Source of the DNA: a virus
Virus record (IMG/VR): IMGVR_UViG_3300030098_003745
Span: 8,945 to 63,436 of that record
Reading direction: 5' to 3' (one strand)
Length of the DNA stretch: 54,492 nt
Shown here: one piece after another, positions 26,401 to 34,489 of the stretch
How positions within the stretch are numbered: position 1 is the stretch's first letter
How the letters are laid out: every line of letters starts with the position of its first letter
Notes under the pieces: model-generated
The model's database searches: none
What the model saw: the letters and a program-made list of their open reading frames with translations, nothing else
Told to the model about the DNA's origin: nothing
Program-made: the position numbers and the translations under genes

Positions 26401-29400
26401 TTCAAGTTTTTGGTGTTCCAGGTGATAGTATATATCAAACTAGAATATACTCTTCAAGTGATGATAAAGAACCTTACACTTTATCTTATTCTGAAAGATC
26501 TAAAGGTTGGCCAAGTTTTAAATCTTTTTATTTTGAAAACGGTTTAAGTTTAAACAATGAATATTTTACATTTAAAAGCGGTTTATTATATCAGCACCAC
26601 GCCAACGAGCTTTATAATACTTTTTACAATGAGTTTACAGAGTCTAGTGTAGAAGTTATTTTTAACGAGCAACCTGGTTCTGTAAAAAGTTTTCAAACAA
26701 TAGATTACGAAGGTACTCAATCTAAAATTAGTATTGATGTAGATAACTCTGGTGAATATTGGGATAACTATGAAAAAACTGGTTGGTATGTAGATAACAT
26801 GTATACTAACTTACAAGAAGTAGAACCTGAAGAGTTTAAAAATAAAGAAGGTAAATGGTTTTCTACTATTAAAGGTGTTGCTACAGAATGGTTAGATGAT
26901 GGTAACGCTGGTAATATAGATACTAGAGAGTTGTCTTATCAAGGTATTGATGAGTTAAAAGCTTTAACATTTGATGACGATGATTTCACATCTTGGGATT
27001 GTCAACAAAAAATAAAACAAGGTGCACACTGTCCTTATGGAGTATCTACAAGTGGACATCCAGCAAGAGCAACCGACTCTAATGGAAGTTGTAGTAGTAG
27101 ACAAAGTATACCTATTTATCCTACTACTTCTGGTAATCCTGGCGCTTCAACGTTGTTACAATGGTTTTGGGATAATCCTTCAGAAAACGTAGATAATTGG
27201 AGATATCCTGTAGTTGGTAATGCTCTTTCGCCAACAGCTCCAGCAGATATTTGTTTAACTCCTTCTACAGATCCTATGTATAATTCTAATTTTACTTACA
27301 ACACAGGAAGAATATTAAAAGGATTTTCTCTTGTAGATTCAACTTTAGGAAATGTTGTAGGTGTTTATAAGACTATTGACGATGTTATAAGCGAGTTAAT
27401 AAGATTATGTCCTGACACAGGATATTTTAAAGGCATGACATATGCTGAATACACGGCAATAAACACAGCAACTCCACCAGGTTCAACAGTAAGCGCTACA
27501 CATATTTGTGTTGAAATACAAGGTGTAAACGGTACATATTCTAGCTTGTCACAATGTGAAAACGATCCTAACTCTAAATGCAACACAGATTGTAGTGTTC
27601 CTAATTTAGTAACTGTACACCCTGTTAACGGTATACCTACAACAGTTACAAATCGTCTTTGTATTGGAAGCGTGTCTGTAGAAGTTTATTTGTCTGGAAC
27701 TGCTACGAGTTGGAACGTTCATTATGAAGACATGTCAGGAGTAACAGTTCTTGTAGACAACACTACATATACTGTTGGTGGTTATTCTTCTAATCAACAA
27801 CTAAACGAAGGTTCTTACAACGCTGTTGTTGTAGATGATTTAGGATGTAAAACTATAGTCGCGTTTGATATTGAGTGCGATCAACTGCCTTGTCAAACTT
27901 CTCCTGGAACTTTTAATGTTTCAAAAAATGATCCTACTTTTAGCCCTGCACTTAATAGATGCTGGGAAATAGGTGACGCTAATCCTGGTGGATCTTACGA
28001 TGGTTCTATTAGTATAACTAATTTTACTTTGTTACCACCTGCTACAACTTGGGGTTATGAATTATATATAAACGCACCAAATCCTTGGAACCCATTTTTT
28101 GGTCAACAAAATTTAGTTGCTTCTGGATCTGGGTTTACTGCTCAACAAGGAGATAATATACAAGGTCTTGAACAGGGTGTTTATACTATAAAATATACAG
28201 ATAACACAGGTTGTGTTTATAACGATGTAAATGTAATATTAGAGTGCGTTGATTTTTGTGTAGACACAATAATTATAGATCCTAACGCATCACCAGGTGA
28301 AGATATAATATCTTCTGACTCTGATGACTGTACTTCTATTACAGGCTTTGCTAATGGCTCTCACGAAGTACTACAAATAGTTCTACCTGCTTCTGTTACT
28401 AGTTATAATGTTCAGTATTATTCTTATACTGCAGGTACGCAATTTGACATTAATACTGCAACACCTGTAGGAAGTTTGCAAGGTCCTTTTACATCTATTT
28501 CTAACAATAATGGAAATATTGGTTTTGTTCCTGGTTTAGAAAGCACAGCAGTATCAGGCAATAGTTATATGCTAGTGTGGACAGCTCAAGATGGTTGTAA
28601 GAGTTTCCATAGTTTTGATGTTCCTTGTAATGAAATAGTACCTTGTACGCCTGCTACAAATCCTACTTGTAATTTTCAAGTGCAAAATACAACAAGTATT
28701 GAGTGTTTGTCTGGTGACAACGAAGATGCTAAAATAACATGGTCGCCTATTAACATCCAAACTAATGCAACTAGTTGTAGTGTACAGCTTTTTTGGTATG
28801 ATCTTAATACAAATACGTCGCAAATTGTTTTTGACTCTGGTAATTTAACAACTCCTGTTCAACAGTCGGTAAGTACTTCTCAAGCAAATCCACAACCACA
28901 AATATGGTCAAGTAATAATCCTAATTATAATGGTTATTGGTATTTCACAATAACTGATAATTTAGGTTGTCAATTGTATCAAGGTTTAAATATTAGTTGT
29001 AATCATATTACAAGTTCATCAGGTGGTGATTGCGGGATTAATGGCGTGCACATTCCAGACGATAATTTTGAGAAGTTTTTAGAAACTAGACAAGGATATT
29101 CAGCAGGTGTCAGCGCTGTTTATAGTGAATTTTGGCCAGGTTCTTTAAACAATCCTTCTGGTGCTATTTCTAACAATAGCGATATTAACGATTTTACTAC
29201 GAATTCTCCTGCTTTTACTTCTAGTAATAATATGGGTAATAATATTAAAGACAACTGTGTTAATAAAAATAGAATTGATTGGGTTAGTCATTTAGATATA
29301 TCAGGTTATATGACATTATCAAGTATGAATGTTAATGACGCGTTTTATCCAAATAAAGATTATTATATAAAAGATATAACTGGTATTGGCGCTTTTATAA

Positions 29401-30200
29401 ATCTTACACATTTTATTGCTGCTAGAACCTTTTTACATAATCCTGATTTTTCTGTTTTAGCAAGCGTTCCTAATTATTACAATAGTAAATTGAAATATAT
29501 AAACATACCTAGCCAGCAAGGAAGAGCTGGTTTACAGCCTAGTACACTTACAAGTTTTGTAACCGGAGGACAGTTTTCTTTTAATAACACGCAACCATTA
29601 AACAGTGTAAATGTTACAGGTCTTGATGATTTAAGACTGTTAGGCGTGCGTGGCAACGTGGCGCTTACTAGTATAGACGTAACTACAAATACTTCATTAG
29701 AAAAACTTTTTATTGATTCTACACAAATATCATCTTTAGATCTTTCTAATAATACTAATTTAAATCGTATTACTGCTGAAAATACATTACTAACTACTCT
29801 TGATCTTAGTAATAATCCTAACATGAATTATATTTACTGTTCTAAAAGAACTAGTATAGGTACTGGACAAGTTTCTACAAGTACAACTTTTACACCTAGT
29901 AATTTAACTGATTTATACATAAGTCCACTTGTAGATTTAACAAGTTTAAATCTTGATCTTATATCTGGTCCAAGTGGTTTTGGTACTAATAGTTCTACAG
30001 GTTCTGTACCTTACGATAACACTATAGTACACACAAACACTGTTATTCATGTAGGTAGTGGTGTAGTACCTGGAACTTCAGGTGGAACTGGTGCTAATGG
30101 TCAACAAACTAGAGTTGAGTATTGCAACTCTCAAAGAACAACTGCTGGCAGTAATGTTGTTGGTATATATGTAGATACAAGTTGTACATTTGTAGCATAA
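20484..30200 (+). CDS. Giant tail protein: nozzle-like core plus host-type adhesive repeats and LRRs
   Basis: A 3238-residue virion protein. The start (MPDLNHRFQTGRMNKDLDER, then LVPNGEYRDAMNAQVST) and beta-propeller-like parts (for example NTDLVTFCEDKVFKILANKD near 1755 and PESFAYDNYRLYFSD) resemble tail-tube/nozzle proteins (T7 gp12 type). From about 2172 the protein becomes cysteine-rich. Four units each end with a (D/N)xGC block: LGC at 2453-2455, TGC near 2577, DGC near 2705 and LGC near 2829; GSYNAVVVDDLGCKT recalls SprB repeats of gliding Bacteroidota. From about 2855 comes VHIPDDNFEKFLE, the opening of flavobacterial leucine-rich-repeat domains, with LDLSNNTNLN and LDLSNNPNMN repeats (3061-3118). 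No signal peptide is present, so it is assembled into the virion. I infer receptor binding by the C-terminal third. Confidence 0.82.
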   Translation: MPDLNHRFQTGRMNKDLDERLVPNGEYRDAMNAQVSTTDDSDIGSLQNIMGNLDISSAFFIDQNGDVVPTTTLETYGFYCVGSILDEKTDRLYWLVSGAGIDFIAEYDYNTKKVSPIVVDIFQPSLPPGANGRILNYDKSYLITGINIVDETLFWTDNNTEPKRINIPQIRIGTTNFFTHTEFFIPNPFKPQANTIPFVSVGDLKEEHITVIKKSPQIAPTLEMKNTSREDQVGSGPIIGEIQTTLGSGATPFDITNWYDYNDQQPKINSTFDVTFDTDPDFKIDDILIIESFDASTSTLKKTKILVQIVASNNYPNIVYSSGRLSCTVELLSWDNSIDLSDTQFNVYLSQEKALFEFRFPRFATRYKYKDGEYSSFSPFSEVAFLPGEYDYLPKEGYNLAMVNRVRQLGVCKFIDKHAIPDDVVSIDVLYKESDSPSVFSIKTIDKITPYWSNPQGTEYDSWNAISPTGLRTAWDNMHGYVDVQAEMIHSLLPSNQLLRNYDNVPRKALAQEVIGNRLVYANYLQNFNMSSSKTYNSEALRDATGVKRFRPSNNITTDLKLNYKSLSINDNTSLIPEQLDAGNAYNYKSAKTIKSLRTYQLGVIYIDEYGRETPVFSTSKNNANTTYVSKTSAPQQTKLQAQILNAKPDFAKSFKFLVKETTSEYYNLAMDRWYPAEDGNIWLSFPSSDRNKVDLETFLILKKAHESNEPVTNKARYKILDIENEAPAFIKTKRTPVRTITDGFVQDAAGNNVASIFMVGSPTAPGTENSSYPFTGGRFIDIHKDFAEAVQNAYDESLAADIASGGTRFQFRIISSQEGASNWYDLKSVEISTANDDYIRFRPTKEFGVDMGITTIFDTQISPTEPAYSGNRIEFITRQEKNLPEFEGRFFVKILKDATLTQNILGYEVTTGAYSVSQSIKSQYINPNSPAAVTGSVYDPGTAIGASSWYGVVANGNTSLVSVDNDNNDNGYGAPGGNFDDGVGQDYWELAGKTENNESQSSGWFIDSIEGFRAYESNNKYFVSPSSNYANSSYLSITTSMHMDGLASYHSDGSIKTHNDLYDSGDPKSAFDNAHPGYNYGQPQRPQQMMQLIGDGTNHISGGQGGPSGGYLENPLVKTPIETNVTFNPFNTAYPGTSVIRRAPISDGGGILPGVGISENNMSNKNSALITLSFAGTNQLNKPVEDFDSLSNVKSYFTIADNANDYVDQTLFINTITSPGAIWRWKEDPGQVVYRTLPLDAASTSFGTNASIWAANEFDTIDNYPGVSLYNYAYISDYSATHTRSARAYLFNPLSWSWFLFGSGTYEMNNLASYGLRNYQEHYKGALPVDASNFLVQREYNQRDLQVVQEGLDHFGFYGNRKRYPTFTSKWNSASNKRRRFTIHCAVFPQGGLTGTEGVGGVSPHFYKPTNNPNNAPHFDQNGDVLTTLPSTPAPGIRPDGMYSGYDMTGGASGGVYYTLNSNNFTDIPKLKMQDGSGNISPAPGSVTWQLLESYTPDGLDEGYFTLNPAVWETEPKDNLGLEIYHEVGQVYPTELTRETLSNYIGPIHPQPIKNPVVTCFDTNGNKINLNTAANNTNDDTDIRVSSVTTFNDQVFVYLIDVNYNPLNGAIGSGQIIPSARHLLVFTRPDGSSTSVQIKSVVSPGNSNKYELFTDVHNYRMTLPFFNAYSFGNGVESNRIRDDFNQVTIDKGPKVSAVLEEPYKEERRSSGLIYSGIYNSISGINNLNQFIQAEKITKDLNPSHGSIQKLFARNTDLVTFCEDKVFKILANKDALFNADGNPQLTATENVLGQTVPFAGDYGISTNPESFAYDNYRLYFSDRTRGTVLRLSMDGLTPISQYGMSKWFADNLPEAGRVIGSFDDKKKEYNISLDYTSYESLPVGILSTPQFTFAPAGQPTPPPTYAPVNVLTATYKEANKIQVGDTIYGAGIPVGTIVTSKINLGGGLYKININNTPDQNDVSVLGNPIPYGIQVFGVPGDSIYQTRIYSSSDDKEPYTLSYSERSKGWPSFKSFYFENGLSLNNEYFTFKSGLLYQHHANELYNTFYNEFTESSVEVIFNEQPGSVKSFQTIDYEGTQSKISIDVDNSGEYWDNYEKTGWYVDNMYTNLQEVEPEEFKNKEGKWFSTIKGVATEWLDDGNAGNIDTRELSYQGIDELKALTFDDDDFTSWDCQQKIKQGAHCPYGVSTSGHPARATDSNGSCSSRQSIPIYPTTSGNPGASTLLQWFWDNPSENVDNWRYPVVGNALSPTAPADICLTPSTDPMYNSNFTYNTGRILKGFSLVDSTLGNVVGVYKTIDDVISELIRLCPDTGYFKGMTYAEYTAINTATPPGSTVSATHICVEIQGVNGTYSSLSQCENDPNSKCNTDCSVPNLVTVHPVNGIPTTVTNRLCIGSVSVEVYLSGTATSWNVHYEDMSGVTVLVDNTTYTVGGYSSNQQLNEGSYNAVVVDDLGCKTIVAFDIECDQLPCQTSPGTFNVSKNDPTFSPALNRCWEIGDANPGGSYDGSISITNFTLLPPATTWGYELYINAPNPWNPFFGQQNLVASGSGFTAQQGDNIQGLEQGVYTIKYTDNTGCVYNDVNVILECVDFCVDTIIIDPNASPGEDIISSDSDDCTSITGFANGSHEVLQIVLPASVTSYNVQYYSYTAGTQFDINTATPVGSLQGPFTSISNNNGNIGFVPGLESTAVSGNSYMLVWTAQDGCKSFHSFDVPCNEIVPCTPATNPTCNFQVQNTTSIECLSGDNEDAKITWSPINIQTNATSCSVQLFWYDLNTNTSQIVFDSGNLTTPVQQSVSTSQANPQPQIWSSNNPNYNGYWYFTITDNLGCQLYQGLNISCNHITSSSGGDCGINGVHIPDDNFEKFLETRQGYSAGVSAVYSEFWPGSLNNPSGAISNNSDINDFTTNSPAFTSSNNMGNNIKDNCVNKNRIDWVSHLDISGYMTLSSMNVNDAFYPNKDYYIKDITGIGAFINLTHFIAARTFLHNPDFSVLASVPNYYNSKLKYINIPSQQGRAGLQPSTLTSFVTGGQFSFNNTQPLNSVNVTGLDDLRLLGVRGNVALTSIDVTTNTSLEKLFIDSTQISSLDLSNNTNLNRITAENTLLTTLDLSNNPNMNYIYCSKRTSIGTGQVSTSTTFTPSNLTDLYISPLVDLTSLNLDLISGPSGFGTNSSTGSVPYDNTIVHTNTVIHVGSGVVPGTSGGTGANGQQTRVEYCNSQRTTAGSNVVGIYVDTSCTFVA

Positions 30201-30213
30201 AAAATAATTTTAA

Positions 30214-31875
30214 ATGGAAAAAAGAATAACATCAATTAAAGTAGATAATCAAGACGCGCCTATAAATTCTAAAGGAGAAACAAGAGCTATTAAAATAAAC
30301 GGCACTCAAGGTTCTGGTTTTTCTTTAGAAATAAATGATAGTAGTGGTAATTGTATATTAGCAAACCCTTTGGAAAATATAGAGATACCAAGGTCTGGTG
30401 TCTATATTTTAAATCAAACTTTTCCAGATATTTCAACTAATACAGCAGGTGGTTTAATAGAAGAAAGTTACGAAATAAAAATAACACCACACGCAGATGT
30501 TCAAACTGAGTTTGATATAGATTTATTTTTAAAACCTTATGAAAAACAAATTAAAGAATTAGAAGATTTTTATAAAAAATATCCTTATAATTTTGACGGA
30601 GTAGAAGAAACAGAAGAAATAAAAGAGCTTAAAAATTTATCAGAAGAAGATACACCTGAATTTTTTAAAGGTTTTCAACTACCTAATATGCCAAAATATG
30701 AAAGCGTTGATCCAATAACTTTATATCAATATGCAGATCCTACTATAACGCTTAATACTTCAGCGCCAACAGAAGTAAGTACAACTGTTTCTGGTGGTTC
30801 CGATATAACTGTAACAAGACCTGCTTTTTCTAAATCTTCAGTATCAACTACTCAAACATTAACAATTATAGAAAATGTAGGAGATAGTGAAGCTGGAAGT
30901 ACAGCTGGTTTTTATTATATTAAAGATAATTTTAATAATTCTATTTCTAAAAACACTTCTTTTGAGCGTATTGTAACTACTAGCGAAGAGCCAAAGTTAG
31001 GCTCGTATTTAATATTAAAACCTTCTACTTTAACAAGCGTAGGATCTACAACATCTGGAGATATAACTAAAGGCGGTCAAGATTATCCTATAAATAGTGA
31101 TATAAAAGAAGGTATGTTTATTAAAGGTGTTTTAATAAAAGAAAAAATAGTTCATAAAAGTTTAGATGTTAAAACATGTCAAATAGCTACTAATAAGTTT
31201 GAACTAAGTGATACAGTTGGTTTAATTCCAGACATGATTTGCGAAGTATTTGGTTTAGGTAAATTTTTAATTCAATCTGTTGATTGTGGCAAAAACATAA
31301 CAATTGATAGAAAAGTAATTATACCTGAAGACACTAGTATAACTTTTATATATAGAACTAGCTCTACAATAGGTAAAGTTAAAACTCAAATAAACGAAGA
31401 TGGTAACGCTTGTGTTGATTTAACTAATCCAATAATGATAATAGATGGTATGACTTTAACACTTGATGATGATATTTCTAAAGTTAAAAGCTCTTCTACG
31501 TTTACAGGAAGTGGCACTAATACTATTGTAATAAAAAACGTTATTAATTTTTTGAGATTTGGAAAAAGAAATGTAACTTATACGTTAGATTTAAATAATA
31601 TAATAACAAGAACTCCTAACGCTTTAAATTACAACGTAGAAGTACCAAAAAATTCAACAAGTTTTTCTATTAAAACAATAGAAGGTGATATTGATAGATC
31701 AACTAAGACAGCAGTAAAAACATCTGAACCTAAAAATGGCACAGCATCTATCAGTGGTAGAACTTTTTCATATACGCCTAATCCAGATTTTGTTGGTAAT
31801 GATAGAATATTATACAAGCTTAATGATGGTACAAATGATAGTGCAGAAAAAACAATTAACATAACAGTAAAATAA
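30214..31875 (+). CDS. Putative tail fibre or appendage protein, 553 aa
   Basis: The N-terminal 95 residues are beta-rich (ITSIKVDNQDAPINSKGET), followed by a charged helix (KPYEKQIKELEDFYKKYP, about 108-125), several beta modules (DIKEGMFIKGVLIKEKIV; MICEVFGLGKFLIQSVDCG), and a C-terminal Ig/cadherin-like domain with NGTASISGRTFSYTPNPDF and VGNDRILYKLNDGTND. The last domain matches the bacterial Big/VCBS-like pattern (NGT...YTPxxxFxGxDxxxYxxxDG) known from adhesins. It has no signal peptide. Direct linkage to the giant tail protein suggests they assemble together. Confidence 0.6.
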   Translation: MEKRITSIKVDNQDAPINSKGETRAIKINGTQGSGFSLEINDSSGNCILANPLENIEIPRSGVYILNQTFPDISTNTAGGLIEESYEIKITPHADVQTEFDIDLFLKPYEKQIKELEDFYKKYPYNFDGVEETEEIKELKNLSEEDTPEFFKGFQLPNMPKYESVDPITLYQYADPTITLNTSAPTEVSTTVSGGSDITVTRPAFSKSSVSTTQTLTIIENVGDSEAGSTAGFYYIKDNFNNSISKNTSFERIVTTSEEPKLGSYLILKPSTLTSVGSTTSGDITKGGQDYPINSDIKEGMFIKGVLIKEKIVHKSLDVKTCQIATNKFELSDTVGLIPDMICEVFGLGKFLIQSVDCGKNITIDRKVIIPEDTSITFIYRTSSTIGKVKTQINEDGNACVDLTNPIMIIDGMTLTLDDDISKVKSSSTFTGSGTNTIVIKNVINFLRFGKRNVTYTLDLNNIITRTPNALNYNVEVPKNSTSFSIKTIEGDIDRSTKTAVKTSEPKNGTASISGRTFSYTPNPDFVGNDRILYKLNDGTNDSAEKTINITVK

Positions 31876-31880
31876 ATAAT

Positions 31881-33035
31881 ATGCCAAACGTAAGATTAGA
31901 TTTTCAAAATCCTTTAAACGTCTCTGTTCAAGTTGGCGATGTTGCTTATTTTTCTAATCCAGTTCCTGTTGGTGGAGTTGGTAATCCTACTGGTAGTGGT
32001 CAATGGGCATCTACAACTACACCGCACTTAACTTCACCTCAAGGTGATATTATAAAAATTGGTGAAATAATAGAAATTGTACCTTTTAATGGTGCTGTTA
32101 GTTCTATAATTTGTGATATGCCTTTAAATTTGTTTAATTTATATATTACGCAAATACAAACACCGGTATGTATAACAACACCACCAACAACGATAATAAC
32201 ACCTGGTACTGGCACTGGAACTTGTGCTAATCATATACCTAGAACTGATGTTGAGCCTTTTTACTTTCAAGGAGGAATTAATATTTCAACTTATCCTTTT
32301 CATCCTGTTACAGGGGCAAATATTTCACAAAAACCTTATAAAAATCCCATGTCGTGGTTTTTTGATAATCCTAGTGTTAATTTTAACGATGTTAGTTTTC
32401 ACACAATATCTGAACAAACTTTTAACAATGGTTGTTTAGTTAGTTCTAGTAAATCAGGTTACGATGCAGATTTAAATAATTATTGGTACGCGCCAACGTT
32501 AGTTCAAATTATTACTAGGGTTCCACTTTTTAATGGTGATATAAATGGTAATCCTATACCATTTCCAGGTACTACTAATACTATATCTACAACTTACAAC
32601 GATTTTATAATATTTGCTGCTAACAACGCTCTTACTGGTATACCTATAGGTACAGGTAGTAGTGGCCCAACAAATGTTTTTGGTAATACTTTTCAAGATG
32701 TTTTTGATTTTGTTGACACGTATTTTCCAGGTGTAACAAATTCTAGTATGACATATGATGACTACTGGGCTGCTTTACAGCCTTATGGTCTTTCTCGTCC
32801 ATATTTTCAAGATGCTGGTAATAATCTTTTAACAGGAACAGCGCCTGTAACTACAGTTACACCTGCAACTACTACTTGTGTTGGTGATGGTAGTTTTATA
32901 ATGTTTAGTAAAGATAACAAAGTAAACTTAAGTAGCGTGTTAGGTTATTATGCTAGCGCTACGTTTAAAAACAACTCTACAGAAAAAGCAGAATTGTTTA
33001 ACGTAGGTGTTGATGTTTTTGAAAGTAGTAAATAA
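31881..33035 (+). CDS. Putative tail-associated protein, 384 aa
   Basis: An Asn/Thr/Gly/Pro-rich protein. The first 95 residues are a beta domain (VRLDFQNPLNVSVQVGDVAY; IIKIGEIIEIVPFNG), then a Thr/Pro/Gly linker with a Cys (TTIITPGTGTGTC) and a larger aromatic domain with NPMSWFFDNPSVNFNDV. The WFFDNPS string is close to WFWDNPSENV in the giant tail protein near residue 2229, so the two share a module. A second linker (TAPVTTVTPATTTCVGDG) precedes a final beta segment ending FNVGVDVFESSK. It is probably a virion protein linked to the tail apparatus. Confidence 0.55.
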   Translation: MPNVRLDFQNPLNVSVQVGDVAYFSNPVPVGGVGNPTGSGQWASTTTPHLTSPQGDIIKIGEIIEIVPFNGAVSSIICDMPLNLFNLYITQIQTPVCITTPPTTIITPGTGTGTCANHIPRTDVEPFYFQGGINISTYPFHPVTGANISQKPYKNPMSWFFDNPSVNFNDVSFHTISEQTFNNGCLVSSSKSGYDADLNNYWYAPTLVQIITRVPLFNGDINGNPIPFPGTTNTISTTYNDFIIFAANNALTGIPIGTGSSGPTNVFGNTFQDVFDFVDTYFPGVTNSSMTYDDYWAALQPYGLSRPYFQDAGNNLLTGTAPVTTVTPATTTCVGDGSFIMFSKDNKVNLSSVLGYYASATFKNNSTEKAELFNVGVDVFESSK

Positions 33036-33079
33036 ATAGCTAAAACTGTGACTATATTATATATAAATTATATATAATT
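33036..33079 (+). promoter_or_regulatory. Candidate promoter before the cupin gene
   Basis: The 44-base gap reads GTGACTATATTATATATAAA from 33048 and runs to the ATG at 33080. It resembles the GTGATATTATAT sites at 4047 and 52947, with a 3-base insertion. It marks the boundary between tail and ejection-protein genes, where a new transcript start would make sense. The AT bias of the genome weakens the call. Confidence 0.3.
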
Positions 33080-33550
33080 ATGTCTAAAAAAGAAGTTTCT
33101 ATAAACTCAAGAAAAAAAATAATCAACCTTGAAAAAGCGTTAATAAATATTGCAGATGGTGTTAATATAGAAGGTGATGGTAAAAAAATAGTTAGAGATA
33201 GCAAGATAGCACCAATTAAACACGCTTTTACTGATGGCGTTTATATAAGGCAAATGGATATGCCAAAAGGTAATGCTGTTATAGGTGCAATACACAAACA
33301 CTTACATGTTTGGTTTTTACTAACTGGACATGTTACAATAGCTACAGAAGAAAAAACAGAAGATTATATAGCGCCTTGTTATGTTATATCACAGCCAGGT
33401 GTTAAAAGAGTTATAATTGCAAACGAAGACTCTACATTTGTAAATATACACAAAAACCCTTCTAATACAAAAGATTTAGATAAATTAGAAAAAGAAATAG
33501 TAGCTTTAAATTATGAAGAATATGAAGAATATATTAATAAAAACAAATAG
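33080..33550 (+). CDS. Cupin-fold protein, 156 aa
   Basis: After a charged N-terminal helix, a cupin barrel is readable: YIRQMDMPKGNAVIGAIHKH, LHVWFLLTGHVTIATEE, YIAPCYVISQPGVKRVIIAN, FVNIHKNP. The cluster HKHLH (His72, His74, His76) sits where cupins place metal ligands, and LLTGHVTIA corresponds to the glycine-turn strand. The family includes dioxygenases, isomerases and sugar-binding proteins, so the reaction cannot be stated. Its place after the tail genes and immediately before the ejection-type proteins suggests either a virion component or a cotranscribed enzyme. A candidate promoter lies upstream. Confidence 0.75.
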   Translation: MSKKEVSINSRKKIINLEKALINIADGVNIEGDGKKIVRDSKIAPIKHAFTDGVYIRQMDMPKGNAVIGAIHKHLHVWFLLTGHVTIATEEKTEDYIAPCYVISQPGVKRVIIANEDSTFVNIHKNPSNTKDLDKLEKEIVALNYEEYEEYINKNK

Positions 33551-33553
33551 ATT

Positions 33554-34465
33554 ATGTCGTTTATAGGTGTTGGAATAGGTTTAGCTGTAATAGGTGGTGG
33601 CGTAAAGCTAGGTATGTCATTATCTGGTCGTACAGCTAGAAGAGATGAGCAAAGAGCAGCTAGAGATGAAATGAATCAACTTAAACAAGAGTATGAAAAT
33701 TTAGACACTAGCAATTTAGCTGCAAACGTTCGTAATCAATTTGAAAATATGGAAAATGCTTATGAAGACATGACCGTAAATCAACAACAAGCTAGGTTTG
33801 AAGCACAGCAAGCTGAACAACAAAGAATCAATACTATGCAAGCACTACAAGGAGCCGCAGGTGGTTCTGGTATAGGTGCTTTAGCACAAGCGTTGGCTAA
33901 TCAAGGTCAAATAGCAACACAAAGGGCTAGCGCTAGTATTGGTGCGCAAGAGTCACAAATACAAAAATTAAGAGCTGCTGAAGCTAGTAGATTACAATTA
34001 GCTGAAAGACAAGGTGAAGTTCAAGCTCAGGCTGCTAGACTTGCTGGCGCTGAAACAGCTAGAGGTTTAGAATATTCAAAAACAGGTACTCTATTAGGTA
34101 TGTCACAACAAAGACTTGGCGCTGCTAATCAAGCTATAGCAGAAGCTAAAGCACAACAAATGAGCGCTATTGGGGACCTTGCATCCGCTGGTACACAAAT
34201 AGCTACGGCTGGTATAAACACAGCACAATTAGATCCAGGTAAATACCAACAAAGATTAAGCGCTTCTACTGGATTAGGTGGGGCTAACATGAGGATGTCT
34301 ATACCCGAGGGTACTAGTGCTAGTGGTGCGCCATTAACAGTACCTGTGATGACACCTACAGGTGGAGAAATCAGCACTGGTGGTGCTCAATATAATTATG
34401 GAAGCGGATTAGGAGGTACAAGTATAATAGGTTTTAATGCAGATGGAAGTCCTATTTACGGTTAA
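33554..34465 (+). CDS. Internal virion (ejection) protein, T7 gp14-like, 303 aa
   Basis: A glycine-rich hydrophobic N-terminus (FIGVGIGLAVIGGGVKLGMS) could span a membrane. A long Ala/Gln/Arg helix follows (about 25-215), with GAAGGSGIGALAQALANQ in its middle and many Q/A heptads. The tail after residue 220 is Gly/Thr/Pro-rich and ends NADGSPIYG. This is the look of the smallest ejection protein of podoviruses (T7 gp14 type), which forms a pore in the outer membrane on infection. The first of three consecutive genes of increasing size (303, 460, 2540), the classic ejection-trio pattern. Confidence 0.7.
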   Translation: MSFIGVGIGLAVIGGGVKLGMSLSGRTARRDEQRAARDEMNQLKQEYENLDTSNLAANVRNQFENMENAYEDMTVNQQQARFEAQQAEQQRINTMQALQGAAGGSGIGALAQALANQGQIATQRASASIGAQESQIQKLRAAEASRLQLAERQGEVQAQAARLAGAETARGLEYSKTGTLLGMSQQRLGAANQAIAEAKAQQMSAIGDLASAGTQIATAGINTAQLDPGKYQQRLSASTGLGGANMRMSIPEGTSASGAPLTVPVMTPTGGEISTGGAQYNYGSGLGGTSIIGFNADGSPIYG

Positions 34466-34489
34466 ATAAATAAATAATATTCAAATAAC

